Shown one piece after another: positions 15,434 to 25,077 of a stretch of DNA of 64,000 nucleotides (position 1 is the stretch's first letter; every line of letters starts with the position of its first letter). Both the position numbers and the translations under genes were made by a program. The notes beneath the pieces were generated by a model. That model saw only the letters and a list, made by a program, of their open reading frames with translations, made no database searches and was not told where the DNA came from. Origin of the DNA: Verrucomicrobiota bacterium (GTDB lineage: Bacteria > Verrucomicrobiota > Verrucomicrobiia > Opitutales > Opitutaceae). The stretch covers positions 67,628 through 131,627 of the forward strand of contig JAEWQP010000012.1 in the NCBI GenBank assembly GCA_023399155.1, given 5' to 3'.

Positions 15434-16258
15434 TCATCGCTCCAGCACGTTGCGCAGCCGCTCCGCGAGCAGGGCCACGACGCCGGGATGTTCGCCGACG
15501 AGTCGCGTAAAATGGATACGCAGCTCCGGACGGTCGCGCTGCGCCTGCGCGCAGATTTCCTCGATATCGCCATCGGGCCCTGCATGCCGTCCGGGCGAAA
15601 AAAACATCAGCGCGACGACGCCGGCACCGTCCAAGCGCTCGAGCGCGCGCCCGAGCAACGGCTCGTTGAATGCAAACTCCGGGCCTTCGCGGCGTTCCAT
15701 CGACGCGGCCACGACCGAACTCACCTCGTCGCCCAGTTCCTCCGCCATGCGTGCCGCCGTGCGATCGCGCACCTCGGCGACGGCCCGCTGCGGGCTGCCA
15801 TGGTCGACGAGCACGACCCACGGGCGTTCGGCTCCGGTATCGGACAGGACCTCGCGGACGTGATCGACGAGTATGCCCGCCAGCGCGGCGATGCCGGCGT
15901 CTCCGTCCGCCAAGGGCGCTGCCAGCCGGACCTCCAGCCCCTCCAGTGTCGCCTCCAGCGCCCGGATGCGCTCCGGGATGTACGTGGTGAGCGCGGCGCT
16001 CGGTCCAAAGAATAGAGGGATGAGCACGAAACGCTCGATGCCGGCGGCGTGGCGGCGTCGGATCGCGGGTTCCAGGATCTCGGCCGGCCGCCCCTCCAGA
16101 TCTGCCGGATCGATGCCGCTGGAATGCAGAAGCGAGACCGGATCGATGATCAGCCCGACGTGCTCGCTCAGTGCACGCGCGATCCGCCGCAGGCTCAGCG
16201 TCGCCGCCGGCTGCAGTGAACCGTTGTCGACGAGCAGTATGGCGGTCGCGTCAGGCAT
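15434..16258 (-). CDS. CbiX/SirB-family sirohydrochlorin chelatase-like protein
   Basis: 274 residues, two tandem CbiX-like halves. The C-terminal half keeps the signatures: VVLVDHGSP (catalytic His) and LMFFSPGRHAGPDGDIEEI (second metal-ligand His). The N-terminal half is degenerate: the first motif reads ILLVDNGSL and the second LIPLFFGPSAALTTYIPE, both without His. Class II chelatases insert Fe2+ or Co2+ into sirohydrochlorin. With cysI about 1 kb away on the same strand, siroheme synthesis for sulfite reductase is the likely role. ATG 16258 is chosen because it sits directly before the first strand; an upstream start at 16294 adds 12 unrelated residues. Confidence 0.8.
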   Translation of the reverse strand: MPDATAILLVDNGSLQPAATLSLRRIARALSEHVGLIIDPVSLLHSSGIDPADLEGRPAEILEPAIRRRHAAGIERFVLIPLFFGPSAALTTYIPERIRALEATLEGLEVRLAAPLADGDAGIAALAGILVDHVREVLSDTGAERPWVVLVDHGSPQRAVAEVRDRTAARMAEELGDEVSSVVAASMERREGPEFAFNEPLLGRALERLDGAGVVALMFFSPGRHAGPDGDIEEICAQAQRDRPELRIHFTRLVGEHPGVVALLAERLRNVLER

Positions 16259-16362
16259 GCAAAGTCCATGAATGCACGGGAGTTGCGGCGTCAATAAATC
16301 CTTGCCGATCCCCGGCCGTTCTTCTTTTACTCGCGAATCCTCAGATCGCGAAGCCCACTTCC

Positions 16363-16893
16363 ATGAATTCCTTCCTTCGGCTTTCCAGCATCGCCCTCGC
16401 CTCCGTCGCGCTTCTCTTCGCCGCCGGGTGCAGCAAGAAACCGCAGCGCCCGAATCCCGGCATGACCTCCTTGGGCATGGGCTCCGGCAGCCTCCAGCCG
16501 ATCGGCGTCGAGGGAGATCTCGAGGCTCGCACCGTCGGGATGGACAATATCGACCGCGATACCTTCCGCGCCAACACGGTCTATTTCGACTACGACTCCG
16601 CCGCCGTGAAGCAGGCCGAGCGCAACAAGGTCCAGCAGGTGGCCGACTACCTGAAGTCCAACCCCGGCGCGCGCGTGGTGCTCGAGGGTCATTGCGACTG
16701 GCGTGGCACGACCGAGTACAACATGGGCCTGGGCGATCGCCGCGCCAACGCGGTCCGCAGCTACCTCGGCACGCTCGGCGTTGATGCCTCCCGCATTGAG
16801 ACCGTTTCCAAGGGCGACCTTGACGCCAAGGAAGGGGCGACCGACGCGGAGATGAAGATGGACCGTCGCGTCGACTTCGGCCTGGTTCGCTGA
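16363..16893 (+). CDS. pal: Pal-like OmpA-family outer membrane lipoprotein
   Basis: 176 residues. Lipoprotein signal peptide with lipobox FAAGC (Cys about residue 24), a short linker, then an OmpA_C peptidoglycan-binding domain (NTVYFDYDSAAVKQAERNKVQQVADYLKSNPGARVVLEGHCDWRGTTEYNMGLGDRRANAVRSYLGTLG). The EGHCDWRGTTEYN segment matches Pal. Anchors the outer membrane to the cell wall. ATG 16363 is the lipoprotein start; the frame is open upstream without a signal. TolA/TolB are not adjacent. Followed by a strong terminator. Confidence 0.92.
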   Translation: MNSFLRLSSIALASVALLFAAGCSKKPQRPNPGMTSLGMGSGSLQPIGVEGDLEARTVGMDNIDRDTFRANTVYFDYDSAAVKQAERNKVQQVADYLKSNPGARVVLEGHCDWRGTTEYNMGLGDRRANAVRSYLGTLGVDASRIETVSKGDLDAKEGATDAEMKMDRRVDFGLVR

Positions 16894-16924
16894 ACGAAAC
16901 CCCAGCGTATTCAAAGTTTCACGA

Positions 16925-16953
16925 CCCCGCGGCCTGCGCCGCGGGGTTTTTTT
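16925..16953 (+). terminator. Rho-independent terminator of the pal-like gene
   Basis: Stem CCCCGCGG (16925-16932) with CCGCGGGG (16939-16946), 6-base loop, then seven T. Confidence 0.93.
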
Positions 16954-16972
16954 CCGCGTGGCGGCGGTCGAA

Positions 16973-17044
16973 GGTAGGGCGAGGCCTCCGGCCGAGCCGC
17001 CTCGGCGATTGGATGCGCGGCTCGGCCGGAGGCCTCGCCCTACC
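16973..17044. repeat. 28-bp perfect inverted repeat (REP-like palindrome)
   Basis: Arm 16973-17000 starts GGTAGGGCGAGGCCTCCGG; its exact reverse complement is 17017-17044, with 16 bases between. It lies between the pal terminator and cysI's 3' end. Perfect arms and an intergenic position after convergent genes resemble dispersed REP/BIME-type palindromes. The remainder to 17282 (238 bp) shows no gene. Confidence 0.85.
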
Positions 17045-17282
17045 TCAAGCCTCAGTTAGACTCATTCGAACGCGTTCCACTTCCTGAGCGGATACCCGAG
17101 CGGCACGCGAGCCCGCGGCCACTGCACGGCGGTATCTGCCGCCGCGGCTACTGCACGGCTGCGTGGCGGGTTGTTGGTCGTGCGAGAGCGGAAGCGCGCT
17201 CGGTTCCGAGGCCGCGCAGCGGCCGCCAAGACCGGTTGCGCAGCGAACCGGACTAATCGCACTCCACCTTTCCCATCCCGGC

Positions 17283-18980
17283 TCAGGCAGCCACGCCGAC
17301 GGCGCCGATGCGATGGCAGAAGTCGCCGAAACGTTCGCCGTCCTGCCGCTCGGTCGCGTAACGCTTGAGCAGCGGACTCAGGCGCTCGATCACCTGGGGA
17401 TGCGTGAGCGATTCGGCCACGAGCGTGTTCATGCGCGTGCCCTCGAATTTCGCTCCGAGATAGAGATTGTATTTCCCGGGTGCGCGACCCACGAGGCCGA
17501 TTTCGGCGAGGTAGGGCCGGGCGCATCCGTTCGGGCAGCCGGTCATGCGGATGCTGATGGCATCGTGTCGCAGGCCGGCCTCCTCGACCACGTTCTCGAG
17601 ATCCGCGAGGATCAACGGCAGTTCGCGCTCCGCCTCCGAGAGCGCCAGGCCGCAGGTCGGAAGCGCCACGCACGAGAGGGCGTTGAGCCGCAGACCAGTG
17701 CGGGCGTTCTCGTTATTGAGTCCGTGCTTGGCGAGAATCGATTCGATCTCGACCTTCTTCGCGTCCGAGACGCCCGAGATCGTGAGGTTCTGCGAAGGCG
17801 TGAGCCGAAAATCGCCCTCGTGGACCGCGGCGATCTCCCGCAACGCCGTCTTCATCGGCCAGCCCGGGACGTCCTTGATGCGGCCGCTGAGGATGTGAAG
17901 CCCGTAGAACCAGGTTCCGTCCTCGCACCGGTGCCAGCCCATCGGATCGGTGATGGTGGTGAACCGGTAGTCGCGGGCCGGGGCAAGCGACCAGCCGAGG
18001 CGCTGCTCGAGTTCGCCCTTGAACCAGGCGACACCGCGGTCGTCGATCGTGTATTTCAGGCGCGCGTGCTTGCGGTCGGAGCGGTCACCGTAGTCGCGCT
18101 GGATGGCGATCACCGTGCCGCCGAGCTCGTTGATCCTGTCAGGCGTGATGAATCCGATCACGTCAGCAAGCCGTGGATACGTCTTGGCGTTGCCATGGCT
18201 CATCCCCTGCCCTCCGCCGACGCAGACGTTGTAGCCGGCGAGGCGTCCGTCCTCGACGATGGCGATGAAGCCGAGGTCCTGGGAGAGGACGTCGATGTCG
18301 TTTGACGGCGGGAGTGCGAAGCCGACCTTGAATTTGCGCGGCAGATACGTCTCACCGTAGAGCGTCTCCACCTCGTCGGGCGGCGGTTCGCCGCCTGCGA
18401 CGAGTTCGTCCTCGATCCAGAGCTCGTGGTAGGCGCGGGTCTTGGGAAGGGCGAACTCGCTGAACCCCTTCGCCTGTTCGTAGACCTGCTGGAGAACGGG
18501 GCTGCGCTCGGGATTGGGCGGGGCCATCACGTTGCGGTTCACGTCGCCGCAGGCCGAGCGGGAATCCAGCAACACCGTGTGCATCGCGCGGATCGCCGCG
18601 CGGATGTTGCCTTTCAGAACGCCGTGGAGCTGGAACGTCTGGCGCGTCGTGAGACGCAGCGAGCCGCTGGCGCGCTCCTCCGCGATGCGGTCGAGCACGA
18701 GCCACTGCTGCGGCGTGCAGCGTCCGCCGGGCAGACGCACGCGCAACATGAAGCTGTAGGCCTTTTCCTGTTTCAGCCGGCGGCGTTCCGCGCGCAGGTC
18801 CCGGTCGTCCTGGAGATAGAAGCCGTGGAATTTTGTGAGCTGCCCATTCGCCTCGGAAATGGCGAGGGTGCTGGCGTCGGCGAAGTCCTGTGCCAGCGTC
18901 CCGCGGAGGTGGCGTGAGGCGGCCTTGAGGCCTTCGTTGGCGCTGAGCGGCTTCGTGCTAACTTCGAGAGACGTGGACAT
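17283..18980 (-). CDS. cysI: Assimilatory sulfite reductase hemoprotein subunit
   Basis: 565 residues. Six-electron reduction of sulfite to sulfide at a coupled siroheme-[4Fe-4S] centre. Cluster ligands are seen as CVALPTCGLALSEAER (about 435-440) and TGCPNGCARPY (about 480). Nitrite/sulfite reductase ferredoxin-like half-domains are present (TRQTFQLHGVLKGN; DFRLTPSQNLTISGV). Length matches NADPH-type CysI; no CysJ flavoprotein is adjacent, so the electron donor is uncertain. Starts ATG 18980. A foldable leader lies upstream at 19012-19051. The chelatase-like gene further along the same strand probably helps make its cofactor. Confidence 0.93.
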   Translation of the reverse strand: MSTSLEVSTKPLSANEGLKAASRHLRGTLAQDFADASTLAISEANGQLTKFHGFYLQDDRDLRAERRRLKQEKAYSFMLRVRLPGGRCTPQQWLVLDRIAEERASGSLRLTTRQTFQLHGVLKGNIRAAIRAMHTVLLDSRSACGDVNRNVMAPPNPERSPVLQQVYEQAKGFSEFALPKTRAYHELWIEDELVAGGEPPPDEVETLYGETYLPRKFKVGFALPPSNDIDVLSQDLGFIAIVEDGRLAGYNVCVGGGQGMSHGNAKTYPRLADVIGFITPDRINELGGTVIAIQRDYGDRSDRKHARLKYTIDDRGVAWFKGELEQRLGWSLAPARDYRFTTITDPMGWHRCEDGTWFYGLHILSGRIKDVPGWPMKTALREIAAVHEGDFRLTPSQNLTISGVSDAKKVEIESILAKHGLNNENARTGLRLNALSCVALPTCGLALSEAERELPLILADLENVVEEAGLRHDAISIRMTGCPNGCARPYLAEIGLVGRAPGKYNLYLGAKFEGTRMNTLVAESLTHPQVIERLSPLLKRYATERQDGERFGDFCHRIGAVGVAA

Positions 18981-19011
18981 GGACGGAAAGTGGCGGATGG
19001 GTCCGGGAGGT

Positions 19012-19051
19012 GGCGAGAACCCTCCCGAGGGAGGCCCTCAGGGAACTCGCC
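19012..19051 (-). promoter_or_regulatory. Possible structured leader of cysI
   Basis: Outer stem GGCGAG/CTCGCC (19012-19017 with 19046-19051) encloses two small hairpins, CCTCC-cgag-GGAGG and CCC-TCA-GGG, giving a compact three-way junction 32-71 nt before the cysI start. No known riboswitch consensus matched. Pairing is seen; function is inferred. Confidence 0.4.
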
Positions 19052-19401
19052 AGTAAGGCGGTAAGCTGGTATTCTTTATTGTTTAGTCAAGAAGACAAGA
19101 TGCGAAACCGTCATAGCTCTTGGGCAGGTGGAAATCGCTCTTCGAACGGGTCGGGCGGCGCGCCAACGCCCGCCGACAGCCCGAACGCATCGAGATGCGG
19201 GCATCCACCAGCGCGGGTCGCGCCTTCACCCGCTGCACTGTCTCTCTGGCGGAACCCGCTTTCCGGGGTATTGAACCGCTTGCCAACGCGCGACGACGAC
19301 GCGGGAGCGCGCATCGATGATCGCCCGTCCACCCGCGGAGCACGCTCCACAGCACATGGAACGAACTTGGACCACCGGGTTCGCCCCGGTGGTGCGAATC
19401 C
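19052..19401. other. Gene-free interval between cysI and the ahcY terminator
   Basis: 350 bp. An AT-rich stretch around 19067-19100 probably carries the cysI promoter (minus-strand TTGACT at 19085-19090), but no convincing -10 box. The hairpin CCACCGGG-TTCG-CCCCGGTGG near 19371-19391 stands beside the ahcY terminator. No gene supported. Confidence 0.45.
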
Positions 19402-19435
19402 AAAACGGCCGGAGCTCCTGGGGAACTCCGGCCGT
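19402..19435 (-). terminator. Rho-independent terminator of the metK-ahcY unit
   Basis: Ten-base stem ACGGCCGGAG (19405-19414) with CTCCGGCCGT (19426-19435). On the minus strand it is followed by a T run (aaaa at 19402-19405). 128 bp past the ahcY stop. Confidence 0.75.
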
Positions 19436-19563
19436 GTCGTATGCCAGTGAAAAGCGTGCGTGCGTGCAGCGTGAAAGGGCCGGATGCTTTGCATCATCTT
19501 CCGCTTCCTGCAGCGCAAGAAGCCGAGGAGGTGCGCCGCTGTCCGGCGGATCCGCGACGGAAC

Positions 19564-20997
19564 TCAGTAGCGGTAGTGCTCGGGCTTGTACGGACCCTCG
19601 ACCGGGACGCCGAGGTAGTCCGCCTGCTTCTTCGAGAGCACGGTGAGCTTGGCGCCGATCTTCTCGAGGTGCAACCGCGCGACCTCCTCGTCGAGGTGCT
19701 TGGGCAGGCGGTAGACGCCGACCTTGTAGGTGTCGCGATTCTTCCAGAGGTCGAGCGCGGCGAGCGTCTGGTTGGTGAAGCTGTTGGACATCACAAACGA
19801 CGGATGTCCCGTTGCGCAGCCGAGGTTTACCAGGCGGCCTTCCGCCAGCAGGTAGATGCTGCGGCCATGCGGCAGCGTGTACATGTCGTACTGCGGCTTG
19901 ATCTCGACGTGTTTCACGCCGGCCGCGGTCTTCAGGCGGTCCACCTGGATCTCGTTGTCGAAGTGGCCGATGTTGCAGACGATCGCCTGGTCCTTCATCC
20001 CCTGCATGTGCTCCCAGGTGATGATGTCGCAGTTGCCCGTCGTGGTGACGTAGATGTCCGCCGTTCCCAGGGTGCTCTCGATCGTATTGACCTCAAAGCC
20101 TTCCATCGCGGCCTGCAGGGCGTTGATGGGGTCAACCTCGGTCACGATCACGCGGGCGCCGAAACCCCGCAGCGAGTGCGCGGAACCCTTGCCCACATCG
20201 CCGTAGCCGCACACGCAGGCGACCTTGCCTGCGATCATCACGTCGGTGGCGCGCTTGAGGCCGTCGGCGAGTGACTCGCGGCAGCCGTAGAGATTGTCGA
20301 ACTTCGACTTCGTGACGGAATCGTTGACGTTGATGGCCGGCACGAGGAGCTTGCCCTTCTCGTGCAGCTGGTAGAGGCGGTGCACCCCCGTCGTGGTCTC
20401 CTCGGACACGCCGCGCCACTCCTTGCCCATGCGGGTGAACACGAGCGGATCCTCCGCGTGGATACGCTTGAGCAGATTCTTGATCACCTGCTCCTCGTTC
20501 GATTCGGAGGCGGAGTTGACCCAGTCGGAGCCGTTCTCCATCTCGACACCCTTGTGCAGGAGGAGCGTGACGTCGCCGCCATCATCGACGACCAGCTGCG
20601 GGCCCTTGCCCTCGGGATGGCTCACAGCCTTCCAGGTGAGGTCCCAGTATTCCTCGAGCGTCTCGCCCTTCCAGGCAAAGACCGGCACGCCGGCCTTCGC
20701 GATCGCGGCGGCGGCGTGATCCTGGGTGGAGAAAATGTTGCACGAGGCCCAGCGCACGGAGGCGCCGAGTTCGACCAGCGTCTCGATGAGGACGGCGGTC
20801 TGGATCGTCATGTGGAGCGACCCGGTCACGCGCACGCCCTCGAGCGGTTTCTCCGGGCCGAACTTCCGGCGGACCGCCATCAGGCCGGGCATCTCATGCT
20901 CGGCGACGGCGATCTCCTTGCGGCCCCACTCGGCGAGGCTGATGTCCCTGACGTGATAGTCGGCGCCTTTCTTCGGCGCGGCAATGGTGCTGCTCAT
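19564..20997 (-). CDS. ahcY: Adenosylhomocysteinase
   Basis: 477 residues. Hydrolyses S-adenosylhomocysteine to homocysteine and adenosine in the cytoplasm, relieving inhibition of methyltransferases. NAD-binding loop GYGDVGKGSAHSLRGFGARVIVTEVDP, substrate region CNIFSTQDHAAAAIA, and C-terminal KPEHYRY, the family's conserved ending. It carries the longer form with the insertion typical of many bacteria. Start ATG 20997. Lies 15 bp downstream of metK, so both steps of the SAM cycle are cotranscribed. Confidence 0.97.
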   Translation of the reverse strand: MSSTIAAPKKGADYHVRDISLAEWGRKEIAVAEHEMPGLMAVRRKFGPEKPLEGVRVTGSLHMTIQTAVLIETLVELGASVRWASCNIFSTQDHAAAAIAKAGVPVFAWKGETLEEYWDLTWKAVSHPEGKGPQLVVDDGGDVTLLLHKGVEMENGSDWVNSASESNEEQVIKNLLKRIHAEDPLVFTRMGKEWRGVSEETTTGVHRLYQLHEKGKLLVPAINVNDSVTKSKFDNLYGCRESLADGLKRATDVMIAGKVACVCGYGDVGKGSAHSLRGFGARVIVTEVDPINALQAAMEGFEVNTIESTLGTADIYVTTTGNCDIITWEHMQGMKDQAIVCNIGHFDNEIQVDRLKTAAGVKHVEIKPQYDMYTLPHGRSIYLLAEGRLVNLGCATGHPSFVMSNSFTNQTLAALDLWKNRDTYKVGVYRLPKHLDEEVARLHLEKIGAKLTVLSKKQADYLGVPVEGPYKPEHYRY

Positions 20998-21012
20998 GGT
21001 GGATCCCTTGGC

Positions 21013-22215
<1,203 letters not shown>

Positions 22216-22454
22216 GAGTGGCGTGCAGGATCGGCAGATGCCGGCCGGGCTCAAGCAAAAACATCAACATATACGGATTCCTTGATGCGTCTTGTGCCAA
22301 AGCGCTTTTTGCTCCGGTCGGATCTCGCCTAAGTGCCACCCTCTCATTCACATTCAGTCGCGATCCCACGCAGCGACGGGATTCTCGAATCCCGCTGGAA
22401 AGCAGCCCGGCTCCCGCATTTCCGGTTTCCCACCCCAGTCCACCCATCTCCTTC

Positions 22455-22862
22455 ATGGCCTTCGACCTACGAGCGATGATCGTCGACGATGACGATCATG
22501 TGCGCACGTTTCTCATCGTCCTGCTCCGCAAGGTGGTCTCGGGAAACATCCTGGAGGCGCGCAACGGCGAAGAGGCGATCGAGACCTACCGGCGCGAGCG
22601 CCCGGACCTGATCCTGCTGGACGTCAACATGCCGGTCATGGACGGCCTGGAGACGCTGACCAAGCTCCGGGAGATCAACCCCGACGTGGTCGTGATCATG
22701 ATCACCTCCCTGGCCATGCGAAAGATCGTCGAGGACGCCCTTCGCGGCGGGGCTGCCCACTTCATCCGCAAGGACACGCCGAAGCCGCAGGTGATCGAGA
22801 TCGTGCGGGACACGATCGTCGCCAACTTTCCGCAATTTCAGGCCACCCAGGCCGAGCACTGA
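22455..22862 (+). CDS. CheY-like single-domain response regulator
   Basis: 135-residue receiver without an output domain: acidic pocket VDDDD, phospho-Asp56 in LILLDVNMPVMDG, Thr/Ser in MITSLA, Lys in RKDTPK. ATG 22455 starts right at the first strand; the frame is open upstream to metK but has no plausible N-terminus. Five bp before the next small gene and close to a pilus/secretion ATPase, so it may control that machine as PilG/PilH-type regulators do (inference). Confidence 0.93.
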   Translation: MAFDLRAMIVDDDDHVRTFLIVLLRKVVSGNILEARNGEEAIETYRRERPDLILLDVNMPVMDGLETLTKLREINPDVVVIMITSLAMRKIVEDALRGGAAHFIRKDTPKPQVIEIVRDTIVANFPQFQATQAEH

Positions 22863-22867
22863 CTCCG

Positions 22868-23083
22868 ATGGCCGCGACCTCCACACCGTTTCCCGAACCC
22901 AACTCCGGCGATGTCGACCTGCGACGGTTTGAGATCCAGGAGGTGCGCTACTCGCTTCCGCAGATGCTGAGCGAACTCCACATCGAGCGCACCCACTCGT
23001 TCTTCGCCAAGGAGATCATCGACCAGGTCGAGATCAACAAGATCTTCGCCGAGGCCCGCGCCCGCCGTGCACAAGCCAGGTAA
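22868..23083 (+). CDS. Hypothetical 71-aa protein between the CheY-like regulator and PilB/GspE ATPase
   Basis: 71 residues, mostly helical and charged in the second half (RYSLPQMLSELHIERTHSFFAKEIIDQVEINKIFAEARARRAQAR). No signal peptide, membrane span or known motif. It starts 5 bp after the regulator stop and ends 10 bp before the ATPase ATG, so it is translated from the same transcript. It could be an adaptor between the two (inference). Confidence 0.65.
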   Translation: MAATSTPFPEPNSGDVDLRRFEIQEVRYSLPQMLSELHIERTHSFFAKEIIDQVEINKIFAEARARRAQAR

Positions 23084-23093
23084 CACCCGCTTC

Positions 23094-24776
23094 ATGGAGG
23101 CGATCCAGAGGCCTCCCCACAACATCGCTTCGGACCTCCTCGCGCCGCTGTTGAAGGACCATGAACCGGGCACGCTGGAGTTTCTCGAGGCGCTGATCGC
23201 CAGGCGGATCATGCCGAAGGAGGCCGCCTGCAAGTGCTGGGGCGACTCCATCGGCATCGCCTACGTGGAGCCGGTGACCACGATCATCAACCGCGACGCG
23301 ATGGACCTGATCCCGCAGGAAATCGCGCAGAAGGCGCAGATCCTGCCGCTCTATCTGTTCGACACCCTGCTGACGGTCGCGATGGCCGATCCGACCGACA
23401 AGGACCTTCTCCAGCGGCTGAGTCAGATCGCGCAGCATCCGGTGAGCGGCGTGTTCTCGCTTCCAAGCGAGATCGCCGCCGGCATCGTGGTGCACTATCA
23501 GTCCGAGAAATCGGTCCGCGAGAGTCTCGCCGAACTGCGTTCGCTCGACCTGCGCCTGAACGAGGAGATGTCGGCCGAACGCGTCTCCGAACTGACCGAG
23601 AACGCCTCGCTCATCCAGGTCGTCAATTCGCTCATCTACTTCGCCCTGCGCGAACGCGCCTCCGACATCCATATCGAGCCGCGCGAGACGTTCACCAAGG
23701 TGCGCTTCCGCATCGATGGCATCCTGCGCGAGATGATCACCTTCCCGCGCAAGATCCACGTCGCGATCGTCTCGCGGCTGAAGATCCTCTGCAACCTGAA
23801 CATCACCGAGAGCCGGTTTCCGCAGGACGGCCGTTTCACGCTCTCGCTTGGCGCGAATCGCGCGGACTTCCGGCTCTCGTTCATGCCGACGGTCTTCGGT
23901 GAGAAGGTGGTGATCCGCATCCTCTCCTTCGGCAGCAAGAAGGATTTCCTGCAGCTGGACCAGATGCTCGTGTCGCACACGATCCTGCAGCCGTTCAAGC
24001 GCCTCATCCAGAATCCCAACGGCATCATCTTCGTCACCGGCCCGACCGGCTCGGGGAAGACCACGACGCTCTATGCGGCGCTCGCGGAGATCAACACGCC
24101 AGGGATGAACATCGTGACGATCGAGGACCCGGTCGAGCTGCAGCTCGAGGGGATCAACCAGACGCAGGTCAACTCGCACATCGACCTGAGCTTCGCCCTC
24201 CTGCTCCGCTCCATCCTGCGTCAGGATCCCGATGTGATCCTCGTGGGCGAGATCCGCGACCTCGAGACCGCAAAGATCGCAGTCGAGGCCGCGCTCACCG
24301 GTCACCTCGTGCTGGCGACGCTGCACACGAACAACGCCCTCCAGGCGATCACGCGCCTCGTGGACATCGGCGTCGAGCCCTACCAGGTGGCGCCGTCGAT
24401 CACCGGAGTCGTGGCCCAGCGCCTCGCTGCGCGCATCTGTCAGCGCTGCAAGGAGCCGTATTTTCCATCCCGCGACATCCTGAGAAAATACTTCATGGAC
24501 GAGGGACTCACCGAGGTGCCCTTCTACCGCGGTCGTGGCTGTGCGGAATGCGGCTTCACGGGCTATCGCGGGCGTGTGGCCTTCCATGAGCTCGTGCTCG
24601 TCACCGAGGAGATGCGCTCGATCATCGGTCGCAATGGGAGCATGGAGGACCTCGCCCGCGCCGCGCGCAAGGTCGGGTATCGCCCGCTCCGCTACGACGG
24701 TTTGAAGAAGGTCCTGCTCGGCCTGACCACGATCGAGGAGATCGAACAGAACACGTCCTTCGAGTGGGCGTATTAG
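23094..24776 (+). CDS. PilB/GspE-family type IV pilus or type II secretion assembly ATPase
   Basis: 560 residues. N-terminal GspE_N-like domain (about 1-150), then the ATPase core: Walker A GPTGSGKTTTLYAAL (about 317-331), Asp box NIVTIEDPVELQLEGINQTQV, Walker B DPDVILVGEIRDLETAKIAVEAALTGHLVLATLHTN, and a tetracysteine zinc site (CQRCKEPYF about 448; CAECGFTGYRGRVAFHEL about 483). The hexameric motor powers pseudopilin polymerisation at the inner membrane. ATG 23094 is preferred to GTG 23067, which would overlap the previous gene. Other pilus genes are absent here, so pilus versus T2SS cannot be decided. Confidence 0.9.
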   Translation: MEAIQRPPHNIASDLLAPLLKDHEPGTLEFLEALIARRIMPKEAACKCWGDSIGIAYVEPVTTIINRDAMDLIPQEIAQKAQILPLYLFDTLLTVAMADPTDKDLLQRLSQIAQHPVSGVFSLPSEIAAGIVVHYQSEKSVRESLAELRSLDLRLNEEMSAERVSELTENASLIQVVNSLIYFALRERASDIHIEPRETFTKVRFRIDGILREMITFPRKIHVAIVSRLKILCNLNITESRFPQDGRFTLSLGANRADFRLSFMPTVFGEKVVIRILSFGSKKDFLQLDQMLVSHTILQPFKRLIQNPNGIIFVTGPTGSGKTTTLYAALAEINTPGMNIVTIEDPVELQLEGINQTQVNSHIDLSFALLLRSILRQDPDVILVGEIRDLETAKIAVEAALTGHLVLATLHTNNALQAITRLVDIGVEPYQVAPSITGVVAQRLAARICQRCKEPYFPSRDILRKYFMDEGLTEVPFYRGRGCAECGFTGYRGRVAFHELVLVTEEMRSIIGRNGSMEDLARAARKVGYRPLRYDGLKKVLLGLTTIEEIEQNTSFEWAY

Positions 24777-25077
24777 GGCATGCCTTTGTGCTCTGGTTCA
24801 AAACGATCGACCAGCCTCTGAAGTGCAGGGCCGGGCTCCTGCCCGCCCGCGATCGTCTCAAGGCAAGCGCCCACCGTTGCGCGTGCGCGGCGTAGCGGGA
24901 GATCCGCCCGCGATGGGGCGCATCATAGGGCCCGAAGAACACGCCGTAAGCCCGGGTCCGAGGTGAGAGGCTGGAGCGAGTGGACTGCGCCCGGCCGCGG
25001 ACACGACCCAACGCGAACCGCGATGCGGCGTGCCGGTTGCCCGACGGACGGGAGAAAACGAACGCCGCCGGCTCGCC
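24777..25077. other. Gene-free interval
   Basis: 301 bp between convergent genes (PilB/GspE ATPase and M23 peptidase). Overlapping open frames look like GC-rich shadows and no terminator with a T run is evident. Confidence 0.5.

Noticed and set aside
22270..22340. TGGCAC motifs upstream of metK as sigma-54 sites
   Set aside because: The required TTGC(A/T) element at the right spacing is absent.
22216..22380. Possible SAM or SAH riboswitch upstream of metK
   Set aside because: No match to the core sequences or pairing of the SAM-I, SAM-II or SAH classes that I could find by eye.
24622..25011. 129-codon minus-strand frame between the PilB/GspE ATPase and M23 peptidase
   Set aside because: Overlaps the 3' end of the ATPase gene and shows no motif or start signal.
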